A stretch of DNA of 64,000 bases from Amphiura filiformis (taxonomy: Eukaryota; Echinodermata; Ophiuroidea; Amphilepidida; Amphiuridae). Below are positions 1 to 11,479 of the stretch, one piece after another. The notes beneath the pieces are model-generated. The model was not told the origin of the DNA. It worked only from the letters and a program-made list of their open reading frames with translations, and did no database searches. A program made the position numbers and the translations under genes. Numbering within the stretch: position 1 is the first letter of the stretch; every line of letters starts with the position of its first letter. The stretch is taken from contig NC_092646.1 in assembly GCF_039555335.1 (NCBI RefSeq), forward strand, positions 26,027,280 to 26,091,279, read 5' to 3'.

Positions 1-929
1 TAGCTTCGCAAATACCAAAAAAAAGCCATTTTCCCGAATTTAATTAAAAAAAAAAATTAAAAAAAGTAAATAAGATATTTCATTTTTTCTTTTTAGTCAA
101 GTTACATAATGTAGTGCAAACAAATGGGCTCAAATTTGATTGCAAAGGTGGTTTCTAGAAAAGGGGTAAATTTATTTTGTTGCAAAACCCCTTACATCCA
201 CAAAAGGTGCGATATAAAAGAAATAATAAAATAAATAGGAAGCCTTGAAAATTGTCCCAAACCTATTCTTTTAGTTTCTATTCATCAACACTTTATCCAA
301 TCCCAAATTGAATCAAATCGAACAAGTAATACTTGCACAATTAAAAAAAGCTGTTTTTCTCAAAAAGTCAAAAGTGGATGTAAGGGGTTTTGCAACAAAG
401 CTCTTCATTTGCAGAACTTTCAATTTTGGAGAAATAATGTTTAATGACTATAAAAGCATGCGCTTTACCAAACCCTACTTATTTACTAATTCTATAAATA
501 TTTGAACTTACTTACAATTAATTAAAATAAACATGTAGAAGACTACTCATATTCTTTCAATATTTATTGATTTTTATTCAGAAACAAGTAGGAATTAAGA
601 CATCAAAAAAAAAATAAAAAAAAAAAAAAAAAAAAAAAGTAGCAAAAATGGTTACACAAATTATGCAGTCACTTCTACCCAGTCACAATTATAACATGCA
701 CAAGGTCACAAAGTAATCCAGAAACATATAGTCTACAAACTTTTATAAATAAAACAAAAATACCAGAAATCTAGATGTCAAATCTCCATTTACGAAAATG
801 GCAAGAGAGTTTGTTTTTCTTTTTAGCGATGAAATACTCAGAATCACTGTTTATTTTTAAAAAAGCCTTAAGACCAATTGTATTGGGAGTTTTATTTGAC
901 TACTCATATTTTACTTTTGTACATTCAAG
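1..929. other. AT-rich flank or intron with one hairpin; no gene seen
   Basis: No supported exon. About 175-203 and 372-399 form an inverted repeat around GCAAAACCCCTTACATCCAC. A long A-run lies near 607-639. The stretch ends in the acceptor of the first recognised exon. Confidence 0.5.
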
Positions 930-1031
930 GTAATTCAGATGTTAGAAACAATAAGGACTATGAAAGAGGAGGAGGTGGATTTAGGCATGGTGGACCAAGA
1001 GGAAGACCAAGGAAGCAGAGGAAGCCTGGAG
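930..1031 (+). CDS. Exon: Gly/Arg-rich, basic, with AT-hook-like motif
   Basis: The acceptor is TACATTCAAG at 929 and the donor is GTAATT at 1032. The exon is 102 nt and phase 1-1. It starts like the linker exons (GNSDVRN, compare GHSDVKK at 14145), continues with an acidic/Gly stretch (YERGGGGFRHGG), and ends in a basic tail, PRGRPRKQRKPGG. It therefore looks like a linker plus a basic exon in one. The intron after it carries a GGGCTATTC-family repeat close to the donor, as after the basic exons at 16975 and 37614. RGRPRK matches the core of an AT-hook, a DNA minor-groove motif, but in a low-complexity protein this may be chance. The upstream exon is not in the window. Confidence 0.68.
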
Positions 1032-1048
1032 GTAATTAATCATGGGAA

Positions 1049-1321
1049 TGGGCTATTCAGTTGAAATCCACCCTACCCCTGTGGAAGATTTTGGAAACAT
1101 CTTTCACAGGGGGAGTATGTTTTTCAAATGTAATTGGTCAGCGTAAATCATTTTGAAACCCATACTCCTGCATTATGGTTTTTCCTATATCTTCCACAAC
1201 TGGAGTGAGTATTTCAAATGGAAGTTACCCAATTGTCTATTCAAACTTTTTACTCCCTCTGTTGAAGACTTTAGCTAAATCTTCCACAGGGGTAGTGTGG
1301 ATTTTAAATGGAATAGCCCAA
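1049..1321. repeat. GGGCTATTC-family inverted-repeat element
   Basis: The ends are TGGGCTATTCAGTTGAAATC and its near reverse complement ending GGAATAGCCCA. The inside holds several copies of CTTCCACAGGGGTAGTGTGG-like blocks in both orientations. Related copies lie at 2594, 4430, 17036, 37686, 38295, 40200, 52660 and 54590. It is non-coding and probably a non-autonomous DNA transposon. Confidence 0.75.
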
Positions 1322-1410
1322 TGTCGAGCTAAAATTTACAAAACATTTCACACATTTTGTTTATAGCAGGTCATAGCTTTCCTTTCTGGTGGTTGTGGTA
1401 TTGAATATAG

Positions 1411-1778
1411 TTAAGGGGGTACTACACCCCTCGATAAATTTGAGCCTATTTTTGCATTTTTCTCAAAAACTAATAACACACTGGTAACAAAAGTTATGTA
1501 TATTATAGGGGCAAGGAATCCAATTACTACACTGGAATTTCAGTCACCCAAGACAAGCGGTTCATTATTTATGATAAGAAATAAGGTACCGCTAGGATGT
1601 ACCTAATTTCCTATCATATATACTTAACCGCTTGTCTTGAGTCACTGAAATTTCAGTGTAGTAATTGGATTCCTTGCCCCAATAATATACATAATTTTTG
1701 TTACCAGTGTGTTATTATTTTTTGAGCAAAATGCAAAAATAGTCACAAATTTACCACAGGGGTGTAGTACCCCCTTAA
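1411..1778. mobile_element. TTAA-flanked palindromic element
   Basis: TTAA at both ends borders the terminal repeat GGGGGTACTACACCCC. The arms are about 150 nt and nearly complementary, including TAATTGGATTCCTTGCCCC in one arm and its complement in the other. A TTAA target duplication fits piggyBac- or Kolobok-type transposition. No coding capacity. Confidence 0.75.
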
Positions 1779-2000
1779 TGCCTGGGACTTGGTGACATGT
1801 GAACGTTAATCTGCAGAGCTTACACCTATGTTTCTTAACCCCCTGGACACCATCATTTCTGATTGGTTGATAACTTGAAATGCTCATTTCAATTGCCAAT
1901 TATGACTAGGCTTTAAACTATTTATGGGCAAACTTGTGTTGTTTGATGGAAAATTAATCAATTTGTTGAATTTGATTAATACATAACATATAGGCCTATT

Positions 2001-2424
2001 AGGCCAAAAAACCCCAAGTTTGTTTCCTGTAGCACGCTCGCATTACATTTTTGATGGCTTATTTTGCGCATTAGAAAAATACCCTCAAAAATGGAAAAAT
2101 TGCAAAAAAATACTATAAAACACTACTGGAGTAAACATTTACACATTACACAACAAACGAGCGTAGTGAAAAATTATCATACATTTTTTTTAATACTTTT
2201 TAAATCTGCAGGTTGAAAGGGGATCATAAATATTCTTGAATATGAGGAAATATGATTTTTTTTTTGTGTCGGAGAGTCCCACTGTAAATTCCCATTCCAA
2301 TTTGTAGCAAAAAAGGTGTTTTTTTTTCCATTTGAAAACATGGATTAAAAAAAGATAAATAAAAAACGCATTTAGCATTTGCATTTGACCTGCTACAGGA
2401 AACAAACATGTGTTTTTTGGCCTT
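2001..2424. repeat. Inverted-repeat element with GGCCAAAAAA ends
   Basis: The left end GGCCAAAAAACCCCAAGTTT and the right end, with ACAGGAAACAAACATG followed by TTTTTTGGCC, are reverse complements. The element at 30049-30317 has the same layout (GGCC plus an A-run, then GTTTGTCTC) and may be a distant relative. Non-coding. Confidence 0.6.
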
Positions 2425-2593
2425 ATCCATATAAAGATACACACATACCTACCCACGACCCCACTGGTAAGACCTGTCAACCTTATAATGAAATACAAAA
2501 GCAAAAAAATGAGGTCAGTAATTTACTGTCAAACAGCGGTTTCTGACCTAAGCGGTCAGCTGTGGGCTGATATATGAATCACTTTGAAATATA

Positions 2594-2875
2594 TTGAGCT
2601 ATTCCATTTAAAGTCCACACTACCCCTGTGGAAGATTCAGCTAAAGTCTTCCACAGGGGTAGTATAAGTTTCAAATAGAATAGACAATTGGGTAACTTCC
2701 ATTTGAAATGCTCACCCCATTTGTGGAAGATATAGGTAAAGCCATAATACAGGGGGAGAATGGGTTTCAAACTGATTTACTCTGACCAATTACATTTGAA
2801 AAACATACTCCCTCTGTGGAAGATATTTCCAAAATCTTCCACAGGGGTAGTGTGGATTTTAACTGAAATAGCCCA
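2594..2875. repeat. GGGCTATTC-family inverted-repeat element
   Basis: The ends are GAGCTATTCCATTTAAA and AACTGAAATAGCCCA, with internal CCACAGGGGTAGT blocks. Same family as 1049-1321. Confidence 0.7.
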
Positions 2876-2979
2876 TTTCAGGCTTTTTGCAAATTTGAAC
2901 TGTTAAGGTTGGTGAGAAACCATGGATGTCCACGGTTGATTGTGGGTCCACAGTTTTCAAAGTTATCGTAGTGTAACAG

Positions 2980-3320
2980 GAAAATCCATGTTTTACATTA
3001 ACAGGTCTTATCCACACACCCACACGCTACCGTGCACAAACAGTCACACACCACTATCTCATTTTGTGACAGCTGCATGTGTGTTTTTAACAATAATATT
3101 TTCAAGGTTTTTGTATAGATCTTTCAGCTTTGTTTTGAGTGATTCTATTGATTATGAGAAAAACAATAACTGTAATCGAAGTATGCATAAAATGCAAAGG
3201 TGTTGAAAAAAAAAGTGTTAAAACAGATGTTATCAACACCTAGGGCATAGAAAACAGAAGAACAAACTTTGTTAAATGAAAGCGGCTGAACTGAATAGTA
3301 TAAGTTTATGAAGTTTTTAA
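2980..3320. repeat. Intron segment duplicated at 8980-9990
   Basis: The run TTCAGCTTTGTTTTGAG and the following GATTATGAGAAAAACAATAA recur at about 9090-9140. AACACCTAGGGCA followed by a run encoding no protein recurs near 9933. Both copies lie upstream of an acidic exon (3926 and 11072), which indicates that the exon and its intron were duplicated together. Other sequence was later inserted into the second copy. Confidence 0.7.
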
Positions 3321-3925
3321 AAATATTTCTGATGAGCTTTTATTTTATGATAACTTTTTTGTGTTTGCATACATTGTAGTGGTGGTAGTTATTATTATTG
3401 TTTTTGTTATAATTTTTATTATTATTATTTTTGCATTCTGAAGATGTAAAAACATGTATTTTAGAGCTTGTGTTCAACATTTTAGTTGTTTTGTAATGTT
3501 ACATGTAGTTGGCATTTTGACACCAAAATTGTCTGATTTTTCATATTTTGAGCCTTAATTAATACAAACAGTAGAGTTTGCTAGTAATTGAAAAAAAAAA
3601 AAAAAAAAAAATCCCAACCGACTGACCCAATTGTTAAAATTCATTTGAGGGCAAGCAAACAATTTTTTTTTCTTGGCCTTACAGGGGTGCAGGGGCACTT
3701 AATTTGAACTGCTGAACTTATATTATGGAACCATATAGGGGCTTGCTGATGGATTGAAATTTCCACATTCTTTTTGAGATCTGTGAACTAAAATCAGGCC
3801 AAATTATAAGCTGTGGAGCTAAAAAAAATCCAATGCTTTTGCAATTTCTCATATGAACAGAAAACTGTTTTTACATTCTAGGATCTAAAATGTTTTCTCA
3901 TTTTGTTTCTGTTTTTGTCATCTAG

Positions 3926-3988
3926 TGGAAGAAGAAGAAGAAGACGAAGAAGATGACCTCTTCGGTGGTGGAGGCGGTGGCTGGGGAG
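3926..3988 (+). CDS. Exon: acidic block then Gly-rich tail
   Basis: The acceptor is TTTTTGTCATCTAG and the donor GTGAGT. The exon is 63 nt and phase 1-1. After joining to the exon at 930 it reads VEEEEEDEEDDLF followed by GGGGGGWGG. It is the first acidic exon of the array. The purine repeat GAAGAAGAAGAAGAAGACGA suggests growth by replication slippage. The upstream intron contains a segment shared with the intron before the acidic exon at 11072. A longer open frame beginning at 3953 is in a different frame and runs into the intron, so it is not used here. Confidence 0.68.
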
Positions 3989-4429
3989 GTGAGTGATCAT
4001 CATGTCTTCAAAAGGACATTTAGTGATTTTGAGTTCGCACATTTTTGCAATCGTTTGTTTACGAAAACCCTTTCACAGGATCCATCACATCAAAATAGGG
4101 CACTTTCAAAATGGGCAATAAGCCAAATCGGCATTAGAAGTTTGCAATGCATTGTGGGACAGTTTTTGCATTTTTAGGACACTTTGTCCTTTGACCTTTC
4201 ATGAAAATTGTTTTTTGTACATACAAAATATAATCAAAAAAGTTTTGCTTGAATAAAAACAAATCCAAAAAATATATTTATTATATAAATTAATTATCTA
4301 AATATTTTTAATTGTAACCTTATTAGAATAATAATAAAAAAAAAAAAAAATTAGAGTAATTTTCCCGAAATGTCAGAGGTCAAAGTGTCCTAAAAGTGCT
4401 CTCAAAAACCGGAAGTCACAATGGCGATT

Positions 4430-4562
4430 GGGCTTATTCCAGTTGAAATCCATACCGGAGACATGACCTTGGGTGACTCCATTTGAAATTCACATCCCCT
4501 ATGTGTGAGTGATTGAGGGGGTCTTCCATAGGGGGTGTAAGGATTTCAACTGGAATAGCCAA
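4430..4562. repeat. GGGCTATTC-family short copy
   Basis: The ends are TGGGCTTATTCCAGTTGAAA and TTTCAACTGGAATAGCC, with two short oppositely oriented inner blocks. It resembles the copy at 17036 more than the longer ones. Confidence 0.65.
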
Positions 4563-5549
4563 ATGAACATTTAGATTCCTTGTCCTACTGTTTCCAGAAA
4601 ACAACAGCATTAATTATTTTGGGATTAAGAATATAATATCCTGTTTTGCCAATGAAACATTTCTAAATTGTAATACTGTAGTTGGATGTTACTGATAATA
4701 AAAGTAATTCAAATTGCAATATTATGCCAAGTTTTGAAAATAAGAGCCAAAAACGGCACTTTTTTGGGCTGGGACAATCAACCCCAAAGACTTCTACAAA
4801 GACTCTAACTCAGGCTCTGCATATTTCTATTCTCTTTCATAATCAATTGAAAAAAATCATAAAATAATAAAATGAAGAGCAATATCTAGCCTATCTTCAT
4901 GATTCTGAATGCTTACGCTTGGGCAAAATCTAATTGTAAGAAACATAAGAGCATATTGCTGCATTGTCATCCTGCTATGATAATTGCATTTTTTGTAGTT
5001 TTGAGAGAAAGTGCAAAATATGTTTCGAGCATGTATATAAACATATTTATTCACCAATCTTTGGTCAAGAACAAATAATAATGAGATAAATTTAAAGAAA
5101 TTATCAGAAACAAATAGGTGATTACAAAACTGATACATGTCAATTTCAGTGACTTTGGCCTGTGACTTAAGCAAATATCAGAGCAAAATCTTCAGACAAA
5201 CAGCTGGGTTAGGCATAAATTCCGGTGTTAAAATGCCTAACTCAAAATATCCTTTATGATAGGTTTATGGCAATGGCATTACTACAGCAGGTGCACATGC
5301 TAATAAAGACATGATTTTGGCAAAAAGCTCATTTTGGCTGAAAAGGAATTTAGGCAATTATCGTAGCAGGGTGACGAAATATTACAATTGGACTTTTACT
5401 GCCAGTTAGGTCTAACTAAAGGATAAGGATTATGTGTTTTATTTGTCAAAAAATTTTTTTTATATTATATATCCCAGCTGTATTTTTCTGGAATCAGACC
5501 TAGGAGTATCTAGTTTGCTTTAAAATGGACAACTTGCACATTAATAACT

Positions 5550-5900
5550 TATTTTGACATTAGCTAAACAGTTACCTATCCAGAGCCAGTGTTGAGCAGC
5601 AGTGTACGTAGCTTGCAACCAGTGTCCGAAATAAGGAAAATATGGGTGTTGTCCCGAGGACAACTTTAAGCATAAATTCTGCTTGTCCTCAAAACATTTT
5701 GGTTGTCCCCAAAATGTGCCATATTTAAGAGGTAAAATATAGTGGTTGTCCAGAGGATAAGTACATATCTCGATATGGTTGTCCCCAGTGATTTTTGGAC
5801 AAGAGGACAAGAGGATAAGTGTTTATTTCGAACACTGCTTGCAACACCATCACAGCATCTTCATTCAGCGTAATGTTTACACCCCTCTGGTCACATGACC
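5550..5900. repeat. Segment repeated inverted at 10036-10125
   Basis: TTGACATTAGCTAAACAGTT at about 5555 and ACCATCACAGCATCTTCATT near 5850 reappear as reverse complements at about 10036-10122. The pair encloses about 4.2 kb. Confidence 0.6.
5620..5837. mobile_element. hAT-like non-autonomous element, 8-bp target duplication
   Basis: The terminal repeats are CAGTGTCCGAAATAA and TTATTTCGAACACTG. They are flanked by perfect 8-bp duplications CTTGCAAC at 5612-5619 and 5838-5845. The inside holds inverted GTTGTCC/GGACAA motifs. The surrounding sequence, inverted at 10036-10122, carries no insertion, so an empty site exists nearby. CAGTG ends with 8-bp duplications are typical of hAT transposons. 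Confidence 0.8.
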
Positions 5901-5948
5901 ACCTGATTGGGGGGGGTAAAATGACAGCAGAACCGTCAATTAGTCCAT

Positions 5949-7165
5949 CCCAGGGACAGAACCCTGGACTCCAACAAATAACCATAACCCTTCAATTCAA
6001 TGGGACGGGACATTGAGAAAAATCAACAATATGAATCAAGATAATGCAATTTATGCTGTTAAAAAATTGAAATCATGCGAAAGAAATTTAAAAATCTAAT
6101 CAATAAGAAGTCTTATGTTTGTGTCCTGTTGTCACCATAGACCCTGTTCACATTAGGAAATTTGCCTCTTTCTACGAACCTCGAACGAAGATTAAAAGTC
6201 ATTTTTTCCTAATGTGTACGCACTTTTCTTCCTTCGACGAAGATTAAAATTGCTTTGTTCAACGAAGCTAAAAAGGTTGTTTCGACGAAGGAATACTTCG
6301 TTAGACGAAGCTAATTTTGTAATGTGTACGCTAAAGCTTCGTTCAACGAAGAAGAAAGTGATCATGTGACAAGTGACTTTCGCGGTTTTAATAATAGCCG
6401 GCGTTAATAGCTTCGTTCGAGCTTCGTTAATTTTCATGAAATGTGTACAGTGCAATGTCTTCATTCGGTCTTTGTTCAGCGTAATGTGTAGACATGCTTA
6501 ATTAGTTAATCAAGATTAACTTATCTTCGTCGAATGAAGAAATTTTCTAATGTGAACAGGGTCATAGATACAAACGCAAAAAATGCAAAAATCAAACACT
6601 AATTTTTTTGGATTTCCTATTACTTTAGAGCAATGTGTCACATCCGAAAGTCAAATATCACTCCATCAGACACATTACATAACTAAACTTGCTTGCTGAG
6701 AAGAATAGCAGAAGTGGGTTTCTGATTTGCTGATTGCATCACGTCATGAAAAACTATGAAAATGTAATCTGGATGCAGCTCCTGGGAGCAGCTCAGATGA
6801 ACAAAGTGCCATTTGCATCTAGAAAATTTTGCATCAAATATGTCAGGATTGGTAGAGGCTTTATCATCCAGATAATGTACTTTTAGGAAAAAGAATGTTA
6901 TACAGTATTGATGCTGAGACCCCGATACCAAAAGTAACTTCAAGTCATATGCTTTCATTGTTTCATCTACATGTAAACTATGTAATATCCCAGGGGGTCA
7001 CTGGTCATTGGGTCATTGACAAGGGGATATCATGCATGAGCATCAAGTCTCAAATAGCACCCTAAACAACTTGGGATTAGTGAGGTCTGAAAATGCACCC
7101 CCAAAACAAGTATGACAAGTGTAATTTCCTACCCTAAACAAGGATTGGCATTACCCCCCCCCCCC
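5949..7165. repeat. First copy of a 1.2-1.5 kb tandem duplication
   Basis: It begins with CAGGGACAGAACCCTGGACT and is nearly identical to 7169-7790 through its first 600 nt. After a 300-nt stretch unique to copy 2, it matches 8090-8640 (GAGCAATGTGTCACATCC and onward). The high identity of the first part implies a recent event. No exon is contained. Confidence 0.8.
6141..6562. mobile_element. Inverted-repeat element with 5-bp duplication, copy 1
   Basis: The ends ACCCTGTTCACATTAGGAAA and TTTTCTAATGTGAACAGGGT are flanked by CATAG on both sides. The inside is full of CTTCGTTCGACGAAG-like short palindromes. Non-coding. Confidence 0.75.
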
Positions 7166-7168
7166 CCC

Positions 7169-8640
7169 CAGGGACAGAACCCTGGACTCCAACAAATAAC
7201 CATAACCCTTCAATTCAATGGGACGGGACATTGAGAAAAATCAACAATATGAATCAAGATAATGCAATTTATGCTGTTAAAAAATTGAAATCATGCGAAA
7301 GAAATTTAAAAATCTAATCAATAAGAAGTCTTATGTTTGTGTCCTGTTGTCACCATAGACCCTGTTCACATTAGGAAATTTGCCTCTTTCTACGAACCTC
7401 GAACGAAGATTAAAAGTCATTTTTTCCTAATGTGTACGCACTTTTCTTCCTTCGACGAAGATTAAAATTGCTTTGTTCAACGAAGCTAAAAAGGTTGTTT
7501 CGACGAAGGAATACTTCGTTAGACGAAGCTAATTTTGTAATGTGTACGCTCGCTTCGTTCAACGAAGGAAAGTGATCATGTGACAAGTGACCTTCGCCGG
7601 TTTTAATAATAGCCGGGCGTTAATAGCTTCGTTCGAGCTTCGTTAATTTTCATGAAATGTGTACAGTGCAATGTCTTCATTCGGTCTTTGTTCAGCGTAA
7701 TGTGTAGACATGCTTAATTAGTTAATCAAGATTAACTTATCTTCGTCGAATGAAGAAATTTTCTAATGTGAAGAGGGTCATAGATACAAACTAGATCCAG
7801 CTGTGTGAAGATAAAAGAGAAGTGAATAAAGCTGTATAGTCACTCACATGGCCAATGACTGCTGGCATGAAACCTAACTTTTAAAGTAGGCGAAAGACTG
7901 GATTTCTAAGGTTGATGGTGTGTAGCAGGGAAAAGTCACATATGAGATGCAAAAATCTTCACCCCCACCCTGCACACACACCATCATACCAGTGTTGAAG
8001 TCGAGTCCTGAGTATTTGAGTCGAGAGTCTTCAGCATCCAAATCTGATTACGAGTTCTTGGCATCCAAGTCCCGAGTACAAGTCCTAAATGCAAAAATCG
8101 AACACTAAGTTTTTTGTATTTCCTATTACTTTAGAGCAATGTGTCACATCCAAAAGTCAAATATCACTCTATCAGACACATTACATAACTAAACTTGCTT
8201 GCTGAGAAGAATAGCAGAAGTGGGTTTCTGATTTGCTGATTGCATCACGTCATGAAAAACTATGAAAATGTTATCTGGGTGCAGCTCCTGGGAGCAGCTC
8301 AGATAAACAAAGTGCCATTTGCCTCTAGAAAATTTTGCATCAAATATGTCAGGATTGGTAGAGGCTTTATCATCCAGATGATGTACTGTTAGGAAAAAGA
8401 ATGTTATACAATGTTGATGCTTATTTTAACTTTAAGTCATATACTTTCATTGTTTCATCTACATGTAAACTATGTAATATCCCAGGGGGTCACTGGTCAT
8501 TGACAAGGATGACCATGAAGTCTCAAAAAGTACCCTAAACAACTTGGGATTTATGAGGTCTGAAAATGCACCCCTCAACAAGTATGACAAGTGCAATTTT
8601 ATTCCCTAAACAAGGATTGACATTAAAGCAAGTAAATGAG
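7169..8640. repeat. Second copy of the 1.2-1.5 kb tandem duplication
   Basis: It starts after a run of C residues at about 7156-7169, which may be the junction. It differs from copy 1 by point changes and by an extra segment at about 7790-8090 containing GAGTC-rich sequence. Confidence 0.75.
7359..7778. mobile_element. Inverted-repeat element with 5-bp duplication, copy 2
   Basis: This is the duplicate of 6141-6562, again flanked by CATAG. It was copied with its surroundings rather than inserted independently. Confidence 0.72.
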
Positions 8641-9357
8641 TCATTTCCTTGACCCTAAAAACTATCACAGCAACTTTGTTACTTCTTTATCCCATGCTAC
8701 ATTGTCTCAAAGGACCCAAAACACTGTGATTTATTATACAAGGTATACTCTTATTCTTAAAATGTCCTTTTAGATACCCTATTCATGATACGTACATACA
8801 TTGTACATGTCTGGTCAATAACTAGTGGCCCACCCTGCTGGGTGTAATATTGAAACATGAGAGAGTTTGTTTTTTTTAATTTAAAAATTACACCATTTAA
8901 ATATTAGTCAGAGTTTGAGTCCTGCAAAACCGAGTCCAAACCAGCCCTTGAAAAAAGGACTCAAGACCGTCCTCCAAAAATGTGTCATGCGCAAACAGTC
9001 GCCCACCACCACTTCTTGTTTTTAACAGTAATATGTCGAAGGCGTATAGATCTGTGTTCACACTACCTGTATTGATTGAACGTTTGTTCAGCTTTGTTTT
9101 GAGCGATTCTATTGATTATGAGAAAAACAATAACTGTAATCGAAGTTTGCATACAAGGCCATTACAAAGGTGTTGAAACCAGTGATGCCAATGCTGCATC
9201 TTAGGTGGCAAATTGGGCTACTCAGCAATTACTCAGAAAACCATGCAGCTACAATCAGGCCGCAGCAGTAATTTTATGTATTTTCCTTTCAATTTAGCTG
9301 AATATAAAAGTTTTGAGTCTCTGAAACTGCAATGAAAGTGGGTTTTATCACTATCAC

Positions 9358-9525
9358 CAGTGGCTTGTCCAGGGGGGGCTTTTGGTGCTGAACCCGTGCA
9401 CTTTGTTAAAAATCATTCAAAATTGGCCGTATTTTAGCAATTTCAGCCAATAAGCCCCCCTGCATTACTCTGAAAGCCCCTCTGAGCCCCCTGCAGGAAA
9501 GGATCCTGGACACACCAGTGATCAC
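9358..9525. mobile_element. Degenerate hAT-like short element
   Basis: The ends CAGTGGCTTGTCCAGG and CCTGGACACACCAGTG have ATCAC on both sides. The inside is rich in GCCCC. The terminal repeat is imperfect, so the superfamily call is tentative. Confidence 0.5.
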
Positions 9526-9713
9526 TCAAGTGCTTTTGTTTTCAATTGGTTGATTTACATTTTATATTCGGTGATAAAACTTCCCAAATATCCAGTATTT
9601 TTAATTGTTTGGAGTCTTAAAAATTTGTCTACTCGTGTCTTTCACCGTGGCCTGGCAAGCCAGTTCACTGCACCTTGATATGGAAAAGTTTTGGCAACAC
9701 TGGTTAACCCCAT

Positions 9714-9917
9714 GAGAACTACCTGCCAATTGGCCAAAAAGAAGTTTTCATTATCAATTTGACCAATCGGCAACATTGTTAGAATAGGTTCACCATGCAA
9801 AAAAATAGGGTGAATTATTTGTAAAGCTCCATTCTGATTGGTGATTAAAGTGAAGATATCCCCTAATTGACCAATCAGAGGCAGTGTTAGATTGGCAGGT
9901 AGTGCTCAGGTGGTTAA
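9714..9917. mobile_element. TTAA-flanked 200-nt element, copy 1
   Basis: The ends TTAACCCCATGAGAACTACC and GGCAGGTAGTGCTCAGG, then TGGTTAA, contain CCAATCGGCAACATTGTTAG. Further copies lie at 30596-30800 (opposite strand) and 55326-55542. TTAA duplications suggest a piggyBac-like source. Confidence 0.72.
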
Positions 9918-10125
9918 ACAGATGGTTTCAACACCTAGGGCAGAACAAATATTGTTATGAAAGCAGCTGAATTGAACAGGATAGATTTGTGAAACCAACT
10001 CTTAAGTGATGGGGGCATTCATATAACCAGAGGAGTTGAATGAAGATGCCGTGATGGTGTCACAAGCTACTCTGCTACTCGGCACAGACTCTGGAAAGGT
10101 AACTTTTTAGCTAATGTCAAAATGA

Positions 10126-11071
10126 CAAAGAGTCCAACTACGTGCTGCTATTATTGTTGTTATTATTTGTGCCACGTAATAAATTGGGCACATGTTTATA
10201 TATATGTCTATGTATGTGTGTGCTGTGGCAGAACTGTTTTGAGTTTGGGTGATCAGATGTATCTTTAAAGTAAACTAACACAAAGTCATTGATTATAGTG
10301 GGTAAATGAAAACAAAATGCTTCAAGTTTATCTACATACAGGTATATCACTTTATACTCGTTTATACTAGGGAAAAGTCGTACTTCAACAACGAATTTTT
10401 TGAAGTTCAGTCAAATTCAGGTCTAAACAGGTACAGTCCTTGTTCAAGTACGACTGAAGTCGAGTTCTAAAGTCGTTGTTCAACAATGCTCCTGAGGTTC
10501 ATTAAGTTTTTAAGACTTTTCCTGGTTTAAACAGTCAGTTGAATTGATTTTGACTTTTTCATGCGTGTCGCTGACCTGGCGAGGTTCCGCTGTTCTTATG
10601 CATTTTCGTACATGCGCAGCATACTGCAGTGAGTGTACATCCATGCACAATCATGCAAGTGTCTGATCATATCTTTTTTGATTTTTCCGGAAATAGCTTT
10701 TGCTAATTTTGCTTTAAATTGATCGACCTGAAATTGAAATGGCTTCGCAAGGTTCCCAACAACTTCAACTAGATGAAACCACAGAAACTCTTGGTAAAAT
10801 GTGGACTGAAAACAAGAAAATTGCGTTGATAAATGTTTTTTTAGGCTATTGGACGGGACGTGCCGAAACTCAAATGTGCATAAGTCAAATTTTGGCTCGG
10901 GCGCATAGTGGAAACACCCAGTAAAAACCAAAAACACAAATTAATTTATGCAAATCCTGTCTTAATCGAATTAGATGTCGAAGTTTGAATTTGACTTTTC
11001 TCTAGTCCTAGGATCACTTATCAATAATTTTGTATCAATTTATTAATATCAATGTTTATCTGCTTAATTAG
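10126..11071. other. Intron stretch without supported gene
   Basis: Contains a small GTT/ATT microsatellite near 10150 and two short overlapping open frames on opposite strands around 10596-10937. Neither has recognisable domains or splice context. The end is the acceptor of the exon at 11072. Confidence 0.45.
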
Positions 11072-11143
11072 GTGTTTATAATCCTGATGAAGATGGAGTA
11101 GTAGGTCATACTGTGCCAAGTGAAGATGACACACCTCAGCGAG
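11072..11143 (+). CDS. Exon: acidic, EDDTPQRG end
   Basis: The acceptor is TCTGCTTAATTAG and the donor GTAAGAAAT. The exon is 72 nt and phase 1-1. It reads GVYNPDEDGVVGHTVP then SEDDTPQRG. The end is closely matched by the exon at 56088 (DEDDAPERG), and both donors are followed by GTAAGAAAT, so the two are paralogous exons about 45 kb apart. It opens the first full acidic-linker-basic cassette, followed by linker exons at 12794 and 14145 and a basic exon at 16975. Confidence 0.72.
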
Positions 11144-11479
11144 GTAAGAAATAAATTAATATTTGTTGTGAATATACCGTACTGACATGAGTATAGTCCT
11201 ACCTCCAAATTTTCAAAAAATTCTAAAAAAAAACCCCTTTTTTATTTTTTGGTCAAAATTATTTTATAACTCAAAAATTCTTGTCATTTGATTGATCTAA
11301 TAGTATTGATGATTTTTGCTGTCTTTAGAAAAAGACTATATTGCAATAGTGAACTTTCTATTGCAATCACACATAGCTACCATGGCAATGATCACTGTCT
11401 TTACAAATTACATAGCAGTGAGTCACCATTAGCACACATGCATCGCTACTAGCCAGGGTCTTTAGTATGCCTACAGTTT

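Larger units (their letters stand above)
8980..9990. repeat. Second copy of the intron segment at 2980-3320, split by insertions
   Basis: It contains the AGCTTTGTTTTGAGCGATTC run and, about 800 nt later, AACACCTAGGGCAGAACAAA. Between them lie the CAGTGG element at 9358 and the TTAA element at 9714, which the first copy lacks. Confidence 0.65.

Noticed and set aside
3953-4177. Open frame of 74 codons over the acidic exon at 3926
   Set aside because: It uses a different frame and reads through the GTGAGT donor into the intron; the acidic/Gly frame joins the neighbouring exons.
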